Positions 32,701-42,459 of a stretch of 64,000 nucleotides of DNA are shown here, one piece after another. How positions within the stretch are numbered: position 1 is the first letter of the stretch; every line of letters begins with the position of its first letter. Below the pieces are notes generated by a model. It did not search any database, was not told where the DNA came from, and was given only the letters and a program-made list of their open reading frames with translations. The translations under genes and the position numbers were made by a program. The DNA is taken from contig NC_092564.1 in the NCBI RefSeq assembly GCF_037975245.1, forward strand, positions 28,070,984 to 28,134,983. Reading direction: 5' to 3'. The DNA is from Apostichopus japonicus. Lineage: Eukaryota; Echinodermata; Holothuroidea; Aspidochirotida; Stichopodidae.

Positions 32701-35700
32701 AGGTTCCCCTTCCAACGTTAATAAATACTGGTTTCTGTATAAAAAAAATAATTAATTGACTAAATTTAACAGAAAATGAACAAAAACACAGAACCGCTCA
32801 TAGGTAATAAAACAAACTAAACCGGGATGAAGCATATGCTCTTATGGTACTGAGTAATAGATGAGGGTCAAAGTCTGCACAATTGGAGTGTGCACGCTTT
32901 ACAGAATGTGCAACGTACAGTATAGATGATTCACCGATCTCCCAATTTAATACATCAACATAATTCCTCAACAGTAAAAATGCAAAGAGCGTTGCCTAAC
33001 AACAATTTTTTGCTACTTTATAAGTCACGACGAGTAGGGTAAGAATTAATTTTATTTATTAACATAAAATTTAATACCTTTGTGCAGTGAGAAAAGGTAT
33101 CTTCTTGGAAGAAATTGTCCGTGTCTGGGCTGGACGGAAGAATGCTGCATATATAATCTGATTCAGCTAGAAGCTGGGATAACTTCGAACCAGACCTGTT
33201 AAATGATGCAACAAAATGTATTCATGTCAGCTACAGTGGCGTCGCCAGACATTTCAATCTTGGGGGGGCACAGGGAGGGTGCAGCACTTAATTAGGGAGC
33301 CACAATGTTTATTTTTGAATGCTTTCTCAAAGGGGAGGGGTCTAAAGGGAGGGGGTGTTCCCCTCCCCTTTGGGAATTTTTTTTTATTCAATCTGGTGCT
33401 TTATTTGCAACTTGAAGTAACTTTTTGTTCAAGAATTGTTGGGCTTAGTCTGTCTGATACTTATATTTTTAACTGAGAAGGATAAAAAGTTATACAAAAT
33501 ATGGAAATTAACTCTTTTGCTATGAAAATGTTTTTAAATAAGAGTGTTGAATTTGAAATTCATGCAGGGTAGTAGTGAAGTTTAAGCACTAGCGTTTCGG
33601 GCTGGGGCCTCTGTGACCTTGTTAGTGAGAAAACAACTGGTTATTGTGATGGTAGTTGGAAAGAAGATTTACTGATGGACATAATACATTTCGTCCTTTG
33701 TAAAATAATTTTGGAGGGGGGGCACAATTTTTTGGGGGGAGGGCACATGCCCCTCCCCCAGGCCCCCCCTTGGCGACGCCACTGGTCAGCTAGATATGCT
33801 TGTTACTCGTACCCACAAGCCAAAACCTGCATGCGAGATGACCTTGTTTTGAGCAATGTTGACCTCCCATAGAAATAATAATAATAGTTTATAATTTTGA
33901 GGCTTTATAAAGCGCAGACATATCCTGCAGAAAATGGTGCTCAAGGCGCATGACAATATTACCCTGGACAATGATAACCTGTCAAACTTAGAGACAATCT
34001 CTCCATGGCAGCAGCTAAACAGCACCCAACTGACAGTTTATCTCATGGGTCTCCATTTATACACCTGGGCGAAGAGAGGGGGATGGAGATAAATTGCCTT
34101 CCAGTAGGACACAACGTAATGATCTGGCCAGGACTTGAACCTGCGAGCCTTAGACCACAAGTCCACTGCCTTAACCACTTGACCACAACGTTGTCACACA
34201 TATAATATCAGGTTTTACACACCATGAATTCATTTTCATCAATGACAAAAATATGACCTCATTAGTCACAGAGCCTCTGCATTAAATGCTCAGGCATAAC
34301 TGTGTCACTTTTCTATCCATGTGTAGCCCTGATGAAAAGTCCAAACATGTTAGATGTGTTTTACACTTTACTGAGGAGTTTGACCTTTGACCTTATGATA
34401 TGATGAGTCACAAATGGCTTGATCCCAACTCCAGGGAAGTCCCAAACAAGATAAAAGAACCATCTTCCTTATGGCTTTAAGAGTTTGTGACATACTTGTT
34501 TTGTGATTACATACACACACAATACTTTTAACCCCGCTCGCAAAATGGTAAGACCACAAAAGGTTATTTTGTTACCCCACAACTCCTTCCCCCCTCCCCT
34601 CATCCCATTCACAACTGTACCCCAATCCCCAAGAAATATGAGGTGGGCAGCATTTTGTGAACAAAATAGTCATTGAAGCAGACAATTTCCTCTCCAGTAC
34701 CTTACATTTATAGATGTGATCACAACATACAGCAGTATAACTGTAAACTAAACTACAAGTAATCTATGCAGTGTCTGCAGTAAGGGGAACAAGAAATATG
34801 ATGTGGGGAGCATTTTTATACCTTGCTGTGCATTAATTAGTCACGGAAGCAAACAATTTCCTCTTCAGTATCTTAAGGAAGGGGGAACAACATCAAGAAG
34901 TTATGTCAGTGTATAAACATGTGTAATCAAAACCACAGACTAAACACAGTGAGTGTCACTCTAACTTTGATAAATGCATTGTTTCCTGACAGATCTTGGA
35001 AAGCCAATTGGTTTAGTGAGTTTTGGCACACACTTTAGATGAGAACATTCCACAGTAACACTGCACACACTATAATTAAAATTATTTACCATTACTCCCT
35101 TCAAGTGACCTGCATAGTCCTTGCGTTAATGGGGAACTTCATATCAACTAACGAGTTCACTCATACTTTACTCTAGATGTTTGTCTTTCCGACAATTTCA
35201 GACTTTGAGTGCTGCTGACCTCAAATGATGCTTGACCTCCATTTCATGTCAATAGGGTTCTTATACTCACCAAGATGGATCTATATAACAAATATGAATT
35301 TCATCTTCAACCATTTGTTTTGCAGGTATCATGTTTACAGATTTTGACCTTTAAATGCTTTTGACCCCTACCAACTGTAAAAGTATTCTTCAGATATCAA
35401 AGTTCATCCAAGCTTAACTTTGCAGTTATCTTGTTTACGTTACCAGACCTTTGACCTATACTGACCCTTCTCCCACACCAATTTCAATACGGTGCTTGAA
35501 AACACTACAGGTGGATCTACTACGAAGTATGAAGATCATCCAAGCTTAACTTTCGAACTTATCGTGTTTACCAGGCTTCCAGGTTTTGACCTATATTGAC
35601 CTAAAATGACTTGTGACTAATTTCAATATACAGTAGGAACCTTGTACACATCAAGGTAATCTACATAACCAAGTATGAGGTTCAACCAAGCTGTACTTTT

Positions 35701-38700
35701 CTAGTAAATCATGTTTACAAGCTGCGGACAACATATACTTACATACACACGCACAGACACACAAAGGACATGGCCATCATAGAAATTCCTTTTGCTTTAT
35801 TTGTCAAGGAATCAAAATCATTATATTTATAATAACCAACAACTTTGAAGACAAATGCATGATAAAGCTTATTTTCTTGATGATGATTTGCAGTTTTATA
35901 TACTCCAGGGATGAGACTGAGCCGGGGAAAAAAAATCTGAAATTTATCGATCGCCGTCCTGGGGGAGGGGTTTAAGAGGAGGGGTGTCCCCCTCCCCTTT
36001 AGAATTTTTTTGTCAGGTAAGGAGGGCTTAAATGCAAAATGGTGGACTCTAGATGGAATCTATCACATCACGTAACTCGCCAAAAAAGTGTGGAATTTCT
36101 GCTTGTATAATTTATCCATTAGCTTTTTTGAACCAAAAAAGGCTTTTTTGCTTGCTTTGTGCTACTTGATTCCACCACTGGTCAAATTCGGTGTTCCTTC
36201 CCTTCACAGTCCAGCATGTTCGGCAAAAAAAATAAAATAAAATAAAATAAAAAAAATAATAAAAAACGCGAATTACGAGAAAAAACGCGAAAATGAAAAA
36301 AAAATAATCGGAAATCCGCGTTTCCGCGGAAGAGTCTCATGCCTGATACTCTCTGTACAAAGATTAACACTAAACTCAGTGCAAGGAATATATCAGGTTG
36401 CGAAGGTTAGATATAAACAGATCATACACAACACCAATACTAAGTAATATCACAGTAATATATTCAATGTTGAAGTGATATCAGGCAACATAACCTACAA
36501 AATAAAAAGAAATCTTACAAGTAAACATCAATGTACTGGGATCTTTGCTCCTTTGGCCTATCCTGTTTGCAGAGACCAATAGTTTTCATGCCAAAACACT
36601 TGCAGCATCTTGCCACTATAAAAGTAAAAAATAAAATCATAAGTAAGAAACAAACAACAACAACACAAAAACAGGTATAGAACGTAACGTTGCGGACAAG
36701 ATTTCTCAAGTTTTGACCGTTGCTGAATTCACATGAAAACAAGGTTCTTATACTCACATGAACCAGTTTACAATATGTTTCCATGAATGCTTTATCTTGA
36801 CATCAAACAACCTTTTGACTTTCAAATAAAACGATACCATTCTTGCAGCCACTAAGATGAAAACACACCTTTGTGAAGTTTATCTCAAGTTTTGCTCTTG
36901 GAATAATTATGTGTACAAGATTATCAGAAATTTACCTCTGCTGACCTCAAATGACGTTTACGTTACAAAGAGAATAAGTTAAAGATACATTTCATGCAGT
37001 TAATAACCTGCATCAAACAGAAAGTATGAACTTTGTCCAACCTTCATGTTTTTTTCTATTAAAGTGTTCAAAGGATTTCATACTTTGACCTCCGTTGATC
37101 CCAAAATGAACATTGACATCCACAGAAACAATAGGGTCCTTGTTCTTACTAGAGTAAGTACATATGCGAGGTATGAAGTTCACCAAAGCTTTTTTAGGGG
37201 AGGGGAAGTTCTCCTGTTGATAAGGTTCACAGATTATGACTTCTGTTGACCTTATATAACCACTGAATTCCCCAAAAACAGTATAGGGTTCTTGTAGTCA
37301 CTAAGGTAGATCCACAGACAAATTATCCTCATCCAAACTTTACACATTTGGAGTTAAAAGTGTTTACAAGTCAAGATGTCACAAACTCAAACACACATGC
37401 ACAAGTTATTCATCATCTCAAATATTCCCTTTTCCTTCGAAAAAAAAATTGTGACACTACAAATGGCCTATTCGTTTCCTAAAGAATGTTATGTCATTAT
37501 GCAAGCATCTCCATTAGCAGTACGAGGCAATTTTCCAGATATTGCAATAGATTAACTGAAATGCTTCAACCTTAATACATTAGGTGACCTTAACATAGAA
37601 ACAAGGAGAACGTTGCATAATGATAATTGGTACACACCTTCAACCCCGATATCTCCTGCTCCGATGATACCAATGGTGAGCTCCTTCAAGATCCTATAAG
37701 TCCTATACTTCCGGTCCCTACAAACAGAGGAATTGAATAAGTGTTTGAGATTGGTTTGGAAAGTGTTAGTGATAGCCGTTCTCTTGGTCCTTATCCTCAG
37801 TTCATTTTGCCCTTCTCCCTTCCAGTCAGTGTGTGGTTCCCTTGTTAATTTGAGCATATTCTTAAAGACTGTGTGTTTCTATGTGTCTTGTAAGTGGTAT
37901 TTGTGTTACCTTGTTGAAGGGTTTTAAACCCGAAATGTTATTACTTTAATAAATTTACTTTTGCATAGTATCAACCAAGTTTTCGACCTCCATGTATTTC
38001 TATCCTATGCAATGCGTTATTTCGACCAATATTGTCATTTTTCTTTTGGTATTTTCTCATCTGCGAGCTACAACTCTCATCACACACCTGAGATGCCTTC
38101 CTTGAAGGAATCTATTTATCAATCCTACATCGGAGCTTGAGCTTAAGCATTGGCCACTATCCACACAATGAACAGACTACCAATCTTTCACTTGCAACTG
38201 CCACATTTTGGAAAGCACGATTTGCAAGCAACATCATCTTCATTGGTTCATGCCCCATAAAGACTGAACTTTCACGCCAGTGTCTCTTTTGCATAGTATC
38301 AACCAAGTCATTGACCTCTATCTATTAAAATATAAAATTCTGGTCAATTTTTTTTTTTTTTTGGGGGGGTGGAGGGAAGGGAGATTGAATATCTATACTA
38401 AAAGTCCCAATCAAAATTGAACACAATATTAATCATATAACAGGTGAATATAATAGATGAATAAAGGGTTTTGATTCTGTTTAGAAGTATGCTTCCTTCT
38501 TGTACTATTCCTAAGAGTTAATTGTGTAGGTTTTCTTGTCTTGTCACTGTGAACATACACACATACGGTACAAATGGATACAACTCAACCTGAAAAAATA
38601 AAAAAACAAAACAAACCGACAGATATTTTTGGATGCAGAACCTTTAGTGCTTATATATATATATATATATAAATATATATAACTATAGATCCTACCTTAG

Positions 38701-40747
38701 GTCGACAGTTACATTGACTTACACACTAAATTTAATCTAACCCTAACCCTTTTTTCTAACCCTAACCCTGAACCGACCCTAACCAAAACTTTTAAATGAA
38801 CGTTTTAGAGGACCGAGAACATTATAAAGCTATTTGCGACAATAAAAAAGTGTCTAAAAATGGTAGTGAAAACATTAGGTCGACACTGAAATGTCGACCT
38901 AAGGTACACTGTTGACCTAAGGTACACTTTTTTACCATAAACTGTACCTAAGGTACATATTATGCTTATATATATATATATAATTAAATGAAGATTACAA
39001 ACCTGTTTTAAATGTGCATAGCTTATCAGCCTCTTGTCTCCTGTTGCAATCTCGTAAATGCTTTCCTCTGGAAACAACATTTTGCAATACCAGACTCTTC
39101 AATTGCAGAAATTACATTAAGGGTCAAAACCTATTTTAAATTTGTAAAGCTTACCAGCATTTTATTTTCTGTTCCTCTCTCATTTTCTCAAACTGCCTCT
39201 CCCTGGAAATAATTTGGGCAATAACATATTCTGCAATCGCAGAGTGGTATGTACCACCCATTCTTGTTACGGTGAAAGGGTATTGGGGAGTTCCTTCGCT
39301 CCTGTTGACTTTCTCCATTATTAAATTAACACCTGCAAGAGTGATAGATTGTCACATTTAGACCGCAAATTAGTCCAGATGAACTCAAAGAGATAACCAG
39401 AGGTACATTTATCATCATCTTGAAAATATTAATATAGTATCTGATATTTGTATCAGAAAATACTAATTTTGCAACCATTGGCTCTTCTGAGACAAGATTT
39501 ACAGTATTTTACACACTGTTGAACACTAGGTCCTACTAAATACTCTGTTGGGAAACCATTTGGTGAAGTCGGTTCTTTGTACATTTGTTCTCCCCACAGA
39601 CATGTTACATGGTGGTACTGGCCTGATGACTGACAACCCCCCCCCCCCCCACCCCCACACACACCCCAGAATGGAAAAGACTCATAGAAGTAATGTAAGG
39701 ATTGGATAGCTGTGTTGATATGAAAACAACAGAATCTATGTCACTGAGATTACCAGTTCAAAATCCATAATAAAAACCCATGCTTCTTCAAGTATGTGCT
39801 GTAGAAAACCTTTATTTGTTGCCCAGGGGCAAAAAGATCTTATAAAAACTAGAAGAGAAAAATTACTTCACCTGCACTAGAAACTTGAAACCATTTCAAA
39901 TTTGGAGCAAACGGTAACAGCTGATGAAAATCTTTTGCATCACCAACAATGATCTCGGCTGACTTCAAATCTTCTGCATATGTTTCTAGTATAAGAAAAT
40001 ATAAAATGAATGAAACCACTAAGATGACAAGGATTCATTGCAGAGATTCGCAGCAAAATGACCAGAAATCCTCACTATTGGTTAAAGTCTATAGATTAGG
40101 CATATACTGTTATCAAATCAATGCATAAACTCCCCTTTGATTATATAGCAACCTGAAAATGTTAGACTTCAAGTTAACTCAGCACCATCTGTCCCTGAAA
40201 ATTGCATCAATGTTTTGTTAACATGTCATTTGAGGCCACAAAACTATTTGTTTTCTCCAAATGAGTTTTGTGATGGATCTGAGAAATCTAACAGTTCGTG
40301 TATTAGCCTATCTAGTCCAGTCACTTTAACTGATGAACATCGGCTGCGTAAATGGTCACTTCTCGCAACGAAAAAGTGGTATCACAAATACAACCTTGAC
40401 TGCTTTTTTGATAGCCTACAAACATATCAAAATTAAATCTGACCTTGATGTCATTCCTTTAAGTTAGCCTCTCTAACTTTGACATATTTCCCTACACAGG
40501 CAATTTGCAGTAGATAAAACACTGTTTGCTAGCAGTTCTCCCCCCCCCCCCCCCCGCCTCTCTCTCTCTTAAATTGATATCTATAAGAGGAGGGGAATTT
40601 CTCACCAGGATTTGTCTTCATCTCAAACCATGATACCGATATTGATGGGTAGCTCTGAAGTAACAGGTTTTCAAACATGCATCTCTCTCCATTGACTCTT
40701 TGGATCAGTCTGGAGCAAATCACCACATTTGGTAATTTCTCAGCCAT
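26698..40747 (-). CDS. D-2-hydroxyacid dehydrogenase (glyoxylate/hydroxypyruvate reductase-like), ten exons
   Basis: Gene-level entry. Ten exons with consensus junctions and matching phases give 1,014 nt, that is 337 residues plus stop, the usual family size. Members reduce 2-keto acids such as glyoxylate or hydroxypyruvate with NAD(P)H in the cytosol. The Rossmann loop is G-I-I-G-A-G-D-I-G (exon 4). The substrate/catalytic arginine lies in I-N-V-G-R-G (exon 7), the glutamate in D-V-T-E-P-E-P-L-P (exon 8), and the histidine in I-T-P-H-V-S-G (exon 9). The M-G-G-T-Y-H-S-A-I-A-E-Y-V-I segment of exon 3 is the family pattern before the cofactor domain. The sequence looks closer to the GhrA-like branch than to vertebrate GRHPR, by impression only. 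The initiating ATG has a good context (AAAGAATGGCT), and a strong acceptor at 40816 implies an upstream untranslated exon. Introns carry hAT MITEs and DR1 arrays. Nothing suggests loss of function. Confidence 0.95.
26785..27755. other. Dehydrogenase intron 9
   Basis: Holds the (AAT)n-tailed SINE copy at 26.99-27.36 kb. The remainder is unassigned AT-rich sequence. Confidence 0.6.
26992..27360 (-). mobile_element. tRNA-derived SINE family B, 3' part with expanded (AAT)n tail
   Basis: The body AAAGCGCAGACATATCC, ATGGTGCTC, CAATATTACCCTGG and GGCAGCAGCTAAACAGC matches the SINE at 33.9 kb. The low-complexity stretch 26992-27220 of AAT/ATT units occupies the tail position. Confidence 0.75.
27756..27800 (-). 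CDS. Dehydrogenase exon 9 (catalytic histidine)
   Basis: A 45-nt exon between GTTGCAG and GTAAGT codes V-V-I-T-P-H-V-S-G-F-A-S-D-T-V. The histidine is the acid/base catalyst paired with the exon 8 glutamate. Confidence 0.95.
27905..28033. repeat. Tandem repeat, about 21-bp unit
   Basis: Six copies of a unit like CTATGTGTACTCTATATGTA in dehydrogenase intron 8. Open frames across it are incidental. Confidence 0.85.
28239..28415 (-). mobile_element. hAT MITE fragment
   Basis: Starts with the terminal motif CAGTGGCGGAGCTAGGGGTA and matches the inverse of the right half of the MITEs at 50.1-50.3 and 52.2-52.4 kb, including GATCGCCGGAAATGACCC. The other end is missing. Confidence 0.8.
28416..29455. 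other. Dehydrogenase intron 8, nothing recognised
   Basis: AT-rich sequence between a MITE fragment and element D2. No exon found. Confidence 0.4.
29456..30205. mobile_element. TIR element D2 with DR1-bearing tandem units
   Basis: Same ends as D1 (AATGCAAAAAGCATTGTGGT then TTCGATGATG on the left, ATCATCGAAAC on the right). Inside are four units of about 145 bp, with TGACCTTTGACCTCCACC at 29588 and 30021 and variants at 29731 and 29872. Perfect DR1 nuclear-receptor half-site pairs therefore recur with unit spacing. Confidence 0.82.
30590..30645 (-). other. Retroelement-type CTGAAGAAG-stem-GAAAC motif
   Basis: The minus strand reads CTCTGAAGAAGATCC-TGGTA-GGATCGAAAC. It has a 5-bp stem and hammerhead-like flanks, but an extra A separates CTGAAGA from the stem. 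Such motifs mark ends of some retroelements. Confidence 0.45.
30646..31371. other. Dehydrogenase intron 8, unassigned
   Basis: Low-complexity C-rich stretches (30858, 31085). No exon found. Confidence 0.4.
31372..31456 (-). CDS. Dehydrogenase exon 8 (catalytic glutamate)
   Basis: After CACATTCAG it codes N-G-W-L-S-G-A-I-I-D-V-T-E-P-E-P-L-P-K, then L-W-T-M-P-E, with donor GAG/GTGAGT. The D-V-x-E-P-E-P motif carries the glutamate that tunes the catalytic histidine. Confidence 0.96.
31457..32666. other. Dehydrogenase intron 7, nothing recognised
   Basis: AT-rich sequence. No repeat boundary or exon seen. Confidence 0.4.
32667..32734 (-). CDS. Dehydrogenase exon 7 (NVGRG motif)
   Basis: 68 nt after TTTTTATACAG codes K-P-V-F-I-N-V-G-R-G-T-C-V-R-E-E-T-I-I-N. 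The arginine of V-G-R-G contacts the substrate carboxylate. Donor AAG/GTACTA. Confidence 0.95.
33078..33195 (-). CDS. Dehydrogenase exon 6 (cofactor domain)
   Basis: Codes S-G-S-K-L-S-Q-L-L-A-E-S-D-Y-I-C-S-I-L-P, then S-S-P-D-T-D-N-F-F, the beta-strand and P-x-T-like turn of the cofactor domain. The acceptor AACAG sits only 38 nt from a hAT MITE. Confidence 0.94.
33226..33792. mobile_element. hAT-type MITE in dehydrogenase intron 5
   Basis: The element is 33234-33784 with ends CAGTGGCGTCGCC and GGCGACGCCACTG. The 8-bp duplication GTCAGCTA lies at 33226-33233 and 33785-33792. The G-rich and C-rich arms form a strong foldback. It carries no transposase. Confidence 0.92.
33865..34200 (-). mobile_element. 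tRNA-derived SINE family B, full-length copy
   Basis: On the minus strand the head has TGGTCAAGTGGTTAAGGC (A box) and GGTTCAAGTCC (B box, near 34135). The body matches the 27-kb copy, and a short (ATT)n tail lies at 33867-33880. Leu/Ser-type tRNA ancestry is possible. Confidence 0.8.
34201..35180. other. Dehydrogenase intron 5, mostly unassigned
   Basis: Contains one isolated perfect TGACCTTTGACCT (34380). Two similar stretches containing AAGAAATATGAxGTGGG and GAAGCAxACAATTTCCTCT (34632, 34790) show a local duplication of about 160 bp. Confidence 0.5.
35190..35800. repeat. Diverged DR1-type unit array D4
   Basis: Four to five degenerate units with the framework GACCTCAAATGA, CAAGCTTAACTTT, ATCATGTTTAC, ending with an AC-rich tail (ACATACACACGCACAGACAC) like the ends of D1 and D2. 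Confidence 0.6.
35900..36351. mobile_element. 440-bp TIR element with 6-bp target duplication
   Basis: Spans 35906-36345, from CAGGGATGAGACT to the inverse AGTCTCATGCCTG. ATACTC flanks both sides. It is the same family as the element at 12.8 kb, and the right arm contains CGCGTTTCCGCGGAA. Confidence 0.8.
36519..36615 (-). CDS. Dehydrogenase exon 5 (Rossmann helix)
   Basis: After TTTTTACTTTTATAG it codes A-R-C-C-K-C-F-G-M-K-T-I-G-L, then R-S-Q-Y-I-D-V-Y. This is the helix and second strand after the glycine loop. Donor ACTT/GTAAGA, phase 2. Confidence 0.93.
36780..37430. repeat. Diverged DR1-type unit array D5
   Basis: Degenerate units with TTTGACCTCCGTTGATCCC, AAGTATGAAGTT and CAGATTATGACTTCTGTTGACC, ending in an AC-rich stretch (AACTCAAACACACATGCAC). 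Confidence 0.55.
37638..37717 (-). CDS. Dehydrogenase exon 4 (NAD(P)-binding glycine loop)
   Basis: 80 nt after CTCTGTTTGTAG codes R-K-Y-R-T-Y-R-I-L-K-E-L-T-I-G-I-I-G-A-G, then D-I-G-V-E. The G-x-G-x-x-G nucleotide-binding loop is complete. Donor GAAG/GTGTGT. Confidence 0.97.
37900..37960 (+). other. Retroelement-type TTGAAG-stem-CGAAA motif
   Basis: TTGTTGAAGGGTTTTAAACCCGAAATG contains a GGGTTT/AAACCC stem bordered by GAA and GAAA, like the 30.6-kb motif on the other strand. Confidence 0.35.
38640..38990. repeat. (TA)n-flanked sequence with CTTAGGTCGACA inverted repeats and CCCTAA-type units
   Basis: CCTTAGGTCGACA at 38695 is answered by TGTCGACCTAAGG at 38891. Inside, CTAACCCTAACCC occurs at 38738 and 38757. 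(TA)n tracts flank the block (38654-38671 and 38966-38980). It resembles a small foldback element in a TA-rich target. Confidence 0.55.
39000..39115 (-). pseudogene. Degenerate duplicate of the end of dehydrogenase exon 3
   Basis: On the minus strand, TCTGCAATTGAAGA, then TTTCCAGAGGAAAGCATTT, then GAGGCTGATAAGC parallels exon 3's TCTGCGATTGCAGA, TTTCCAGGGAGAGGCAGTTT, AAATGCTGGTAAGC in order and spacing. The donor GGTAAGC has become GATAAGC, so the copy is not spliceable. This is a local partial duplication of about 110 bp. Confidence 0.65.
39155..39332 (-). CDS. Dehydrogenase exon 3 (substrate domain to hinge)
   Basis: After TTACACTTGCAG it codes V-N-L-I-M-E-K-V-N-R-S, T-R-M-G-G-T-Y-H-S-A-I-A-E-Y-V-I, then R-E-R-Q-F-E-K-M-R-E-E-Q-K. 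Donor TGCTG/GTAAGC, phase 2. Confidence 0.96.
39872..39985 (-). CDS. Dehydrogenase exon 2
   Basis: Between TTCTTATACTAG and GCAG/GTGAAG it codes T-Y-A-E-D-L-K-S-A-E-I-I-V-G-D, then L-P-F-A-P-N-L-K-W-F-Q-V-S-S-A. This is the typical second and third strand of the substrate domain. Confidence 0.95.
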
Positions 40748-40815
40748 TCTTTCATTCTCTGCTTAAACACTGCTAAATATTTGGGTCCAGTTGAGGCGAC
40801 AAATTCCTGGTTTCA
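40606..40815 (-). CDS. Dehydrogenase exon 1 (start codon and 5' leader)
   Basis: Coding begins at 40747 with M-A-E-K-L-P-N-V-V-I-C-S-R-L and ends at donor CCTG/GTGAGA (phase 1). The acceptor TTTTTTTGTCTTGCAG at 40816 gives a 68-nt leader, so a non-coding first exon probably lies upstream. Confidence 0.88.
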
Positions 40816-40829
40816 CTGCAAGACAAAAA

Positions 40830-41460
40830 AACACATAAAATTATCAAAAAAAGGATATAAATAATATGAGCTTTTATGTAGCTTATTGAACAGAATTGCT
40901 TTAAGCCTTTGTTAAAGTTGACCCTGAGTCTGTAGGTCATGTGCTACAGTTCCTATCAATGATTCATCTCGAGTCACATATATGCAGATGCTTTGTTTTT
41001 TCTCACATAGTTTCTGTACATCAGTTGTTAACTTGGTCTAGTACAATACTCTCTCACATGCCCATTTTTTATGATCTATAGGCCCACATTTATGATGTAT
41101 GTTATACACACCAGTATATCACATTAGCTACTGCTTTATTTTCTGTGTGATGATGTGAAATATAATAATAGATAAATCCAATAGTTAAATAGTGTGATAT
41201 CAATTCCCATAGTGTTAAAATTGTTACTAGCTATATGGCTAGGTGCCTGAGATCAAGATCCCTAACATCACAGTGTTCAGCAGTTGGTGCTTATAGCAAC
41301 ATATCTGTGCTCATCTGTTGTGTCACTGTGATCTAGTGCAGTGGGCAGACTACTGATACTGTGCTTTGCATACATCACTGCTTCTCTATTTAAAAAAAAC
41401 AGCAGTTTGTGGAAATTTAGTGTTGAATTGATGCACATGTATGTACCTGTATGTATTGTA
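40830..41460. other. Upstream of the dehydrogenase coding exon, nothing recognised
   Basis: Probably the 5'-UTR intron. AT-rich, without a recognisable promoter or exon. Confidence 0.35.
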
Positions 41461-41464
41461 TGTA

Positions 41465-41692
41465 TTTTCGATCCGATCCTCCTGCAAGCAGGAACTCGCC
41501 AAGAAGCCATCATTGGCTTATCAAAGCCGCAAGCTGACCGAAGTCAGTCTCTTAGATTCATACTTTAACGTCCATGACTATGGATTGTCAAGAACTCTGT
41601 AACTGGAGGACAGAAATTAATCTTGGAGTGACTCGAACTAGGGTCCTTATGATTGACAGGCACCGGCTTTAACCACTGAGAGAACACTCCCT
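41465..41692 (-). mobile_element. tRNA-derived SINE family A copy
   Basis: On the minus strand the head GGGAGTGTTCTCTCAGTGGTTA and B box AGTTCGAGTCA are followed by the family body (GGACGTTAAAGTATGAAT, GGTCAGCTTGCGGC, GGCGAGTTCCTGCTTGCAGG) and a short TACA-rich tail. Confidence 0.85.
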
Positions 41693-41870
41693 TAATGCAT
41701 ATGCACATGCATATTTAGACTTGATCAAGTATCCAGCCTTGTGTGTATGAAGAAACACCACAAACAGTCAAACAGTAGGCTAAGTTAATACCTAGTATAC
41801 TGTCTAAAAGTCTAAGTAATCTTAAATGTATCCCTCACCAAATCCTCATACAAATCTACAATACTAAAAT

Positions 41871-42191
41871 TTAAAGGTCTGCTGTATAGACCCCAACAAT
41901 AGTACGCTATCATGGAAAGTTTCTTGAGATTACATAATCCACCTGCCTTGGTCGTAAAATGACCTCTTTTTACCAATTAGTCTGCAACGCCTGCCACATA
42001 GTTTATCTTGTTTGAGGGTCCTTGCGTGAATGCTGTATAATTAACTACACTGCAGACAGATGTTAAGAAACTATGCAGACTAATTGTAGAGCCTGAGGTC
42101 GATTTTTGACAGTGGCAGGTTGATTATGTAATCACTTTCCTAGCTATTGCGTGCTATGATTGGAGCCATAGCCAATAAAGCAGATCTTTAA
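41871..42191. mobile_element. TTAA-flanked MITE, 313 bp
   Basis: Ends AGGTCTGCTGTATAGACC and the inverse of AGATCTGCTTTATTGGC, each bordered by TTAA (41871-41874, 42188-42191). It has the same target type as the THAP element but different ends. A related left end occurs near 53363. Confidence 0.75.
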
Positions 42192-42459
42192 ACCTATCAG
42201 CACCTAAAGCAATAGCCTATCTGCTGCCTCTTGAGCTGTTAAAATTAACAAATATCCAAATAATATAATTCACAACACTTATTTTAGAATTTGTCTTAAC
42301 ATCCTGAGGTATAATTGTACCCCCCTTACTGAGAACCCACTCAAGTACCTAATTAATGACACTTATGCTAAGACTACATTAAAATCCTCCCTAAATACGC
42401 TGGACTTCTAAACTTGGAGGAGGCTTGGCTCTGGCAGAGTTCCTAGTTGCTACCGTTGG

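Noticed and set aside
34130-34195. tRNA-Leu/Ser gene on the minus strand
   Set aside because: It is the head of a SINE B copy with body and tail; the cloverleaf is degraded.
37552-37857. Whole 101-codon minus-strand frame as coding
   Set aside because: Only 37638-37717 is exon 4 of the dehydrogenase; the rest lies beyond consensus splice sites and does not resemble the family.
38738-38780. True telomere or chromosome end
   Set aside because: Only a few interrupted CCCTAA-type units are present, with genes continuing on both sides.
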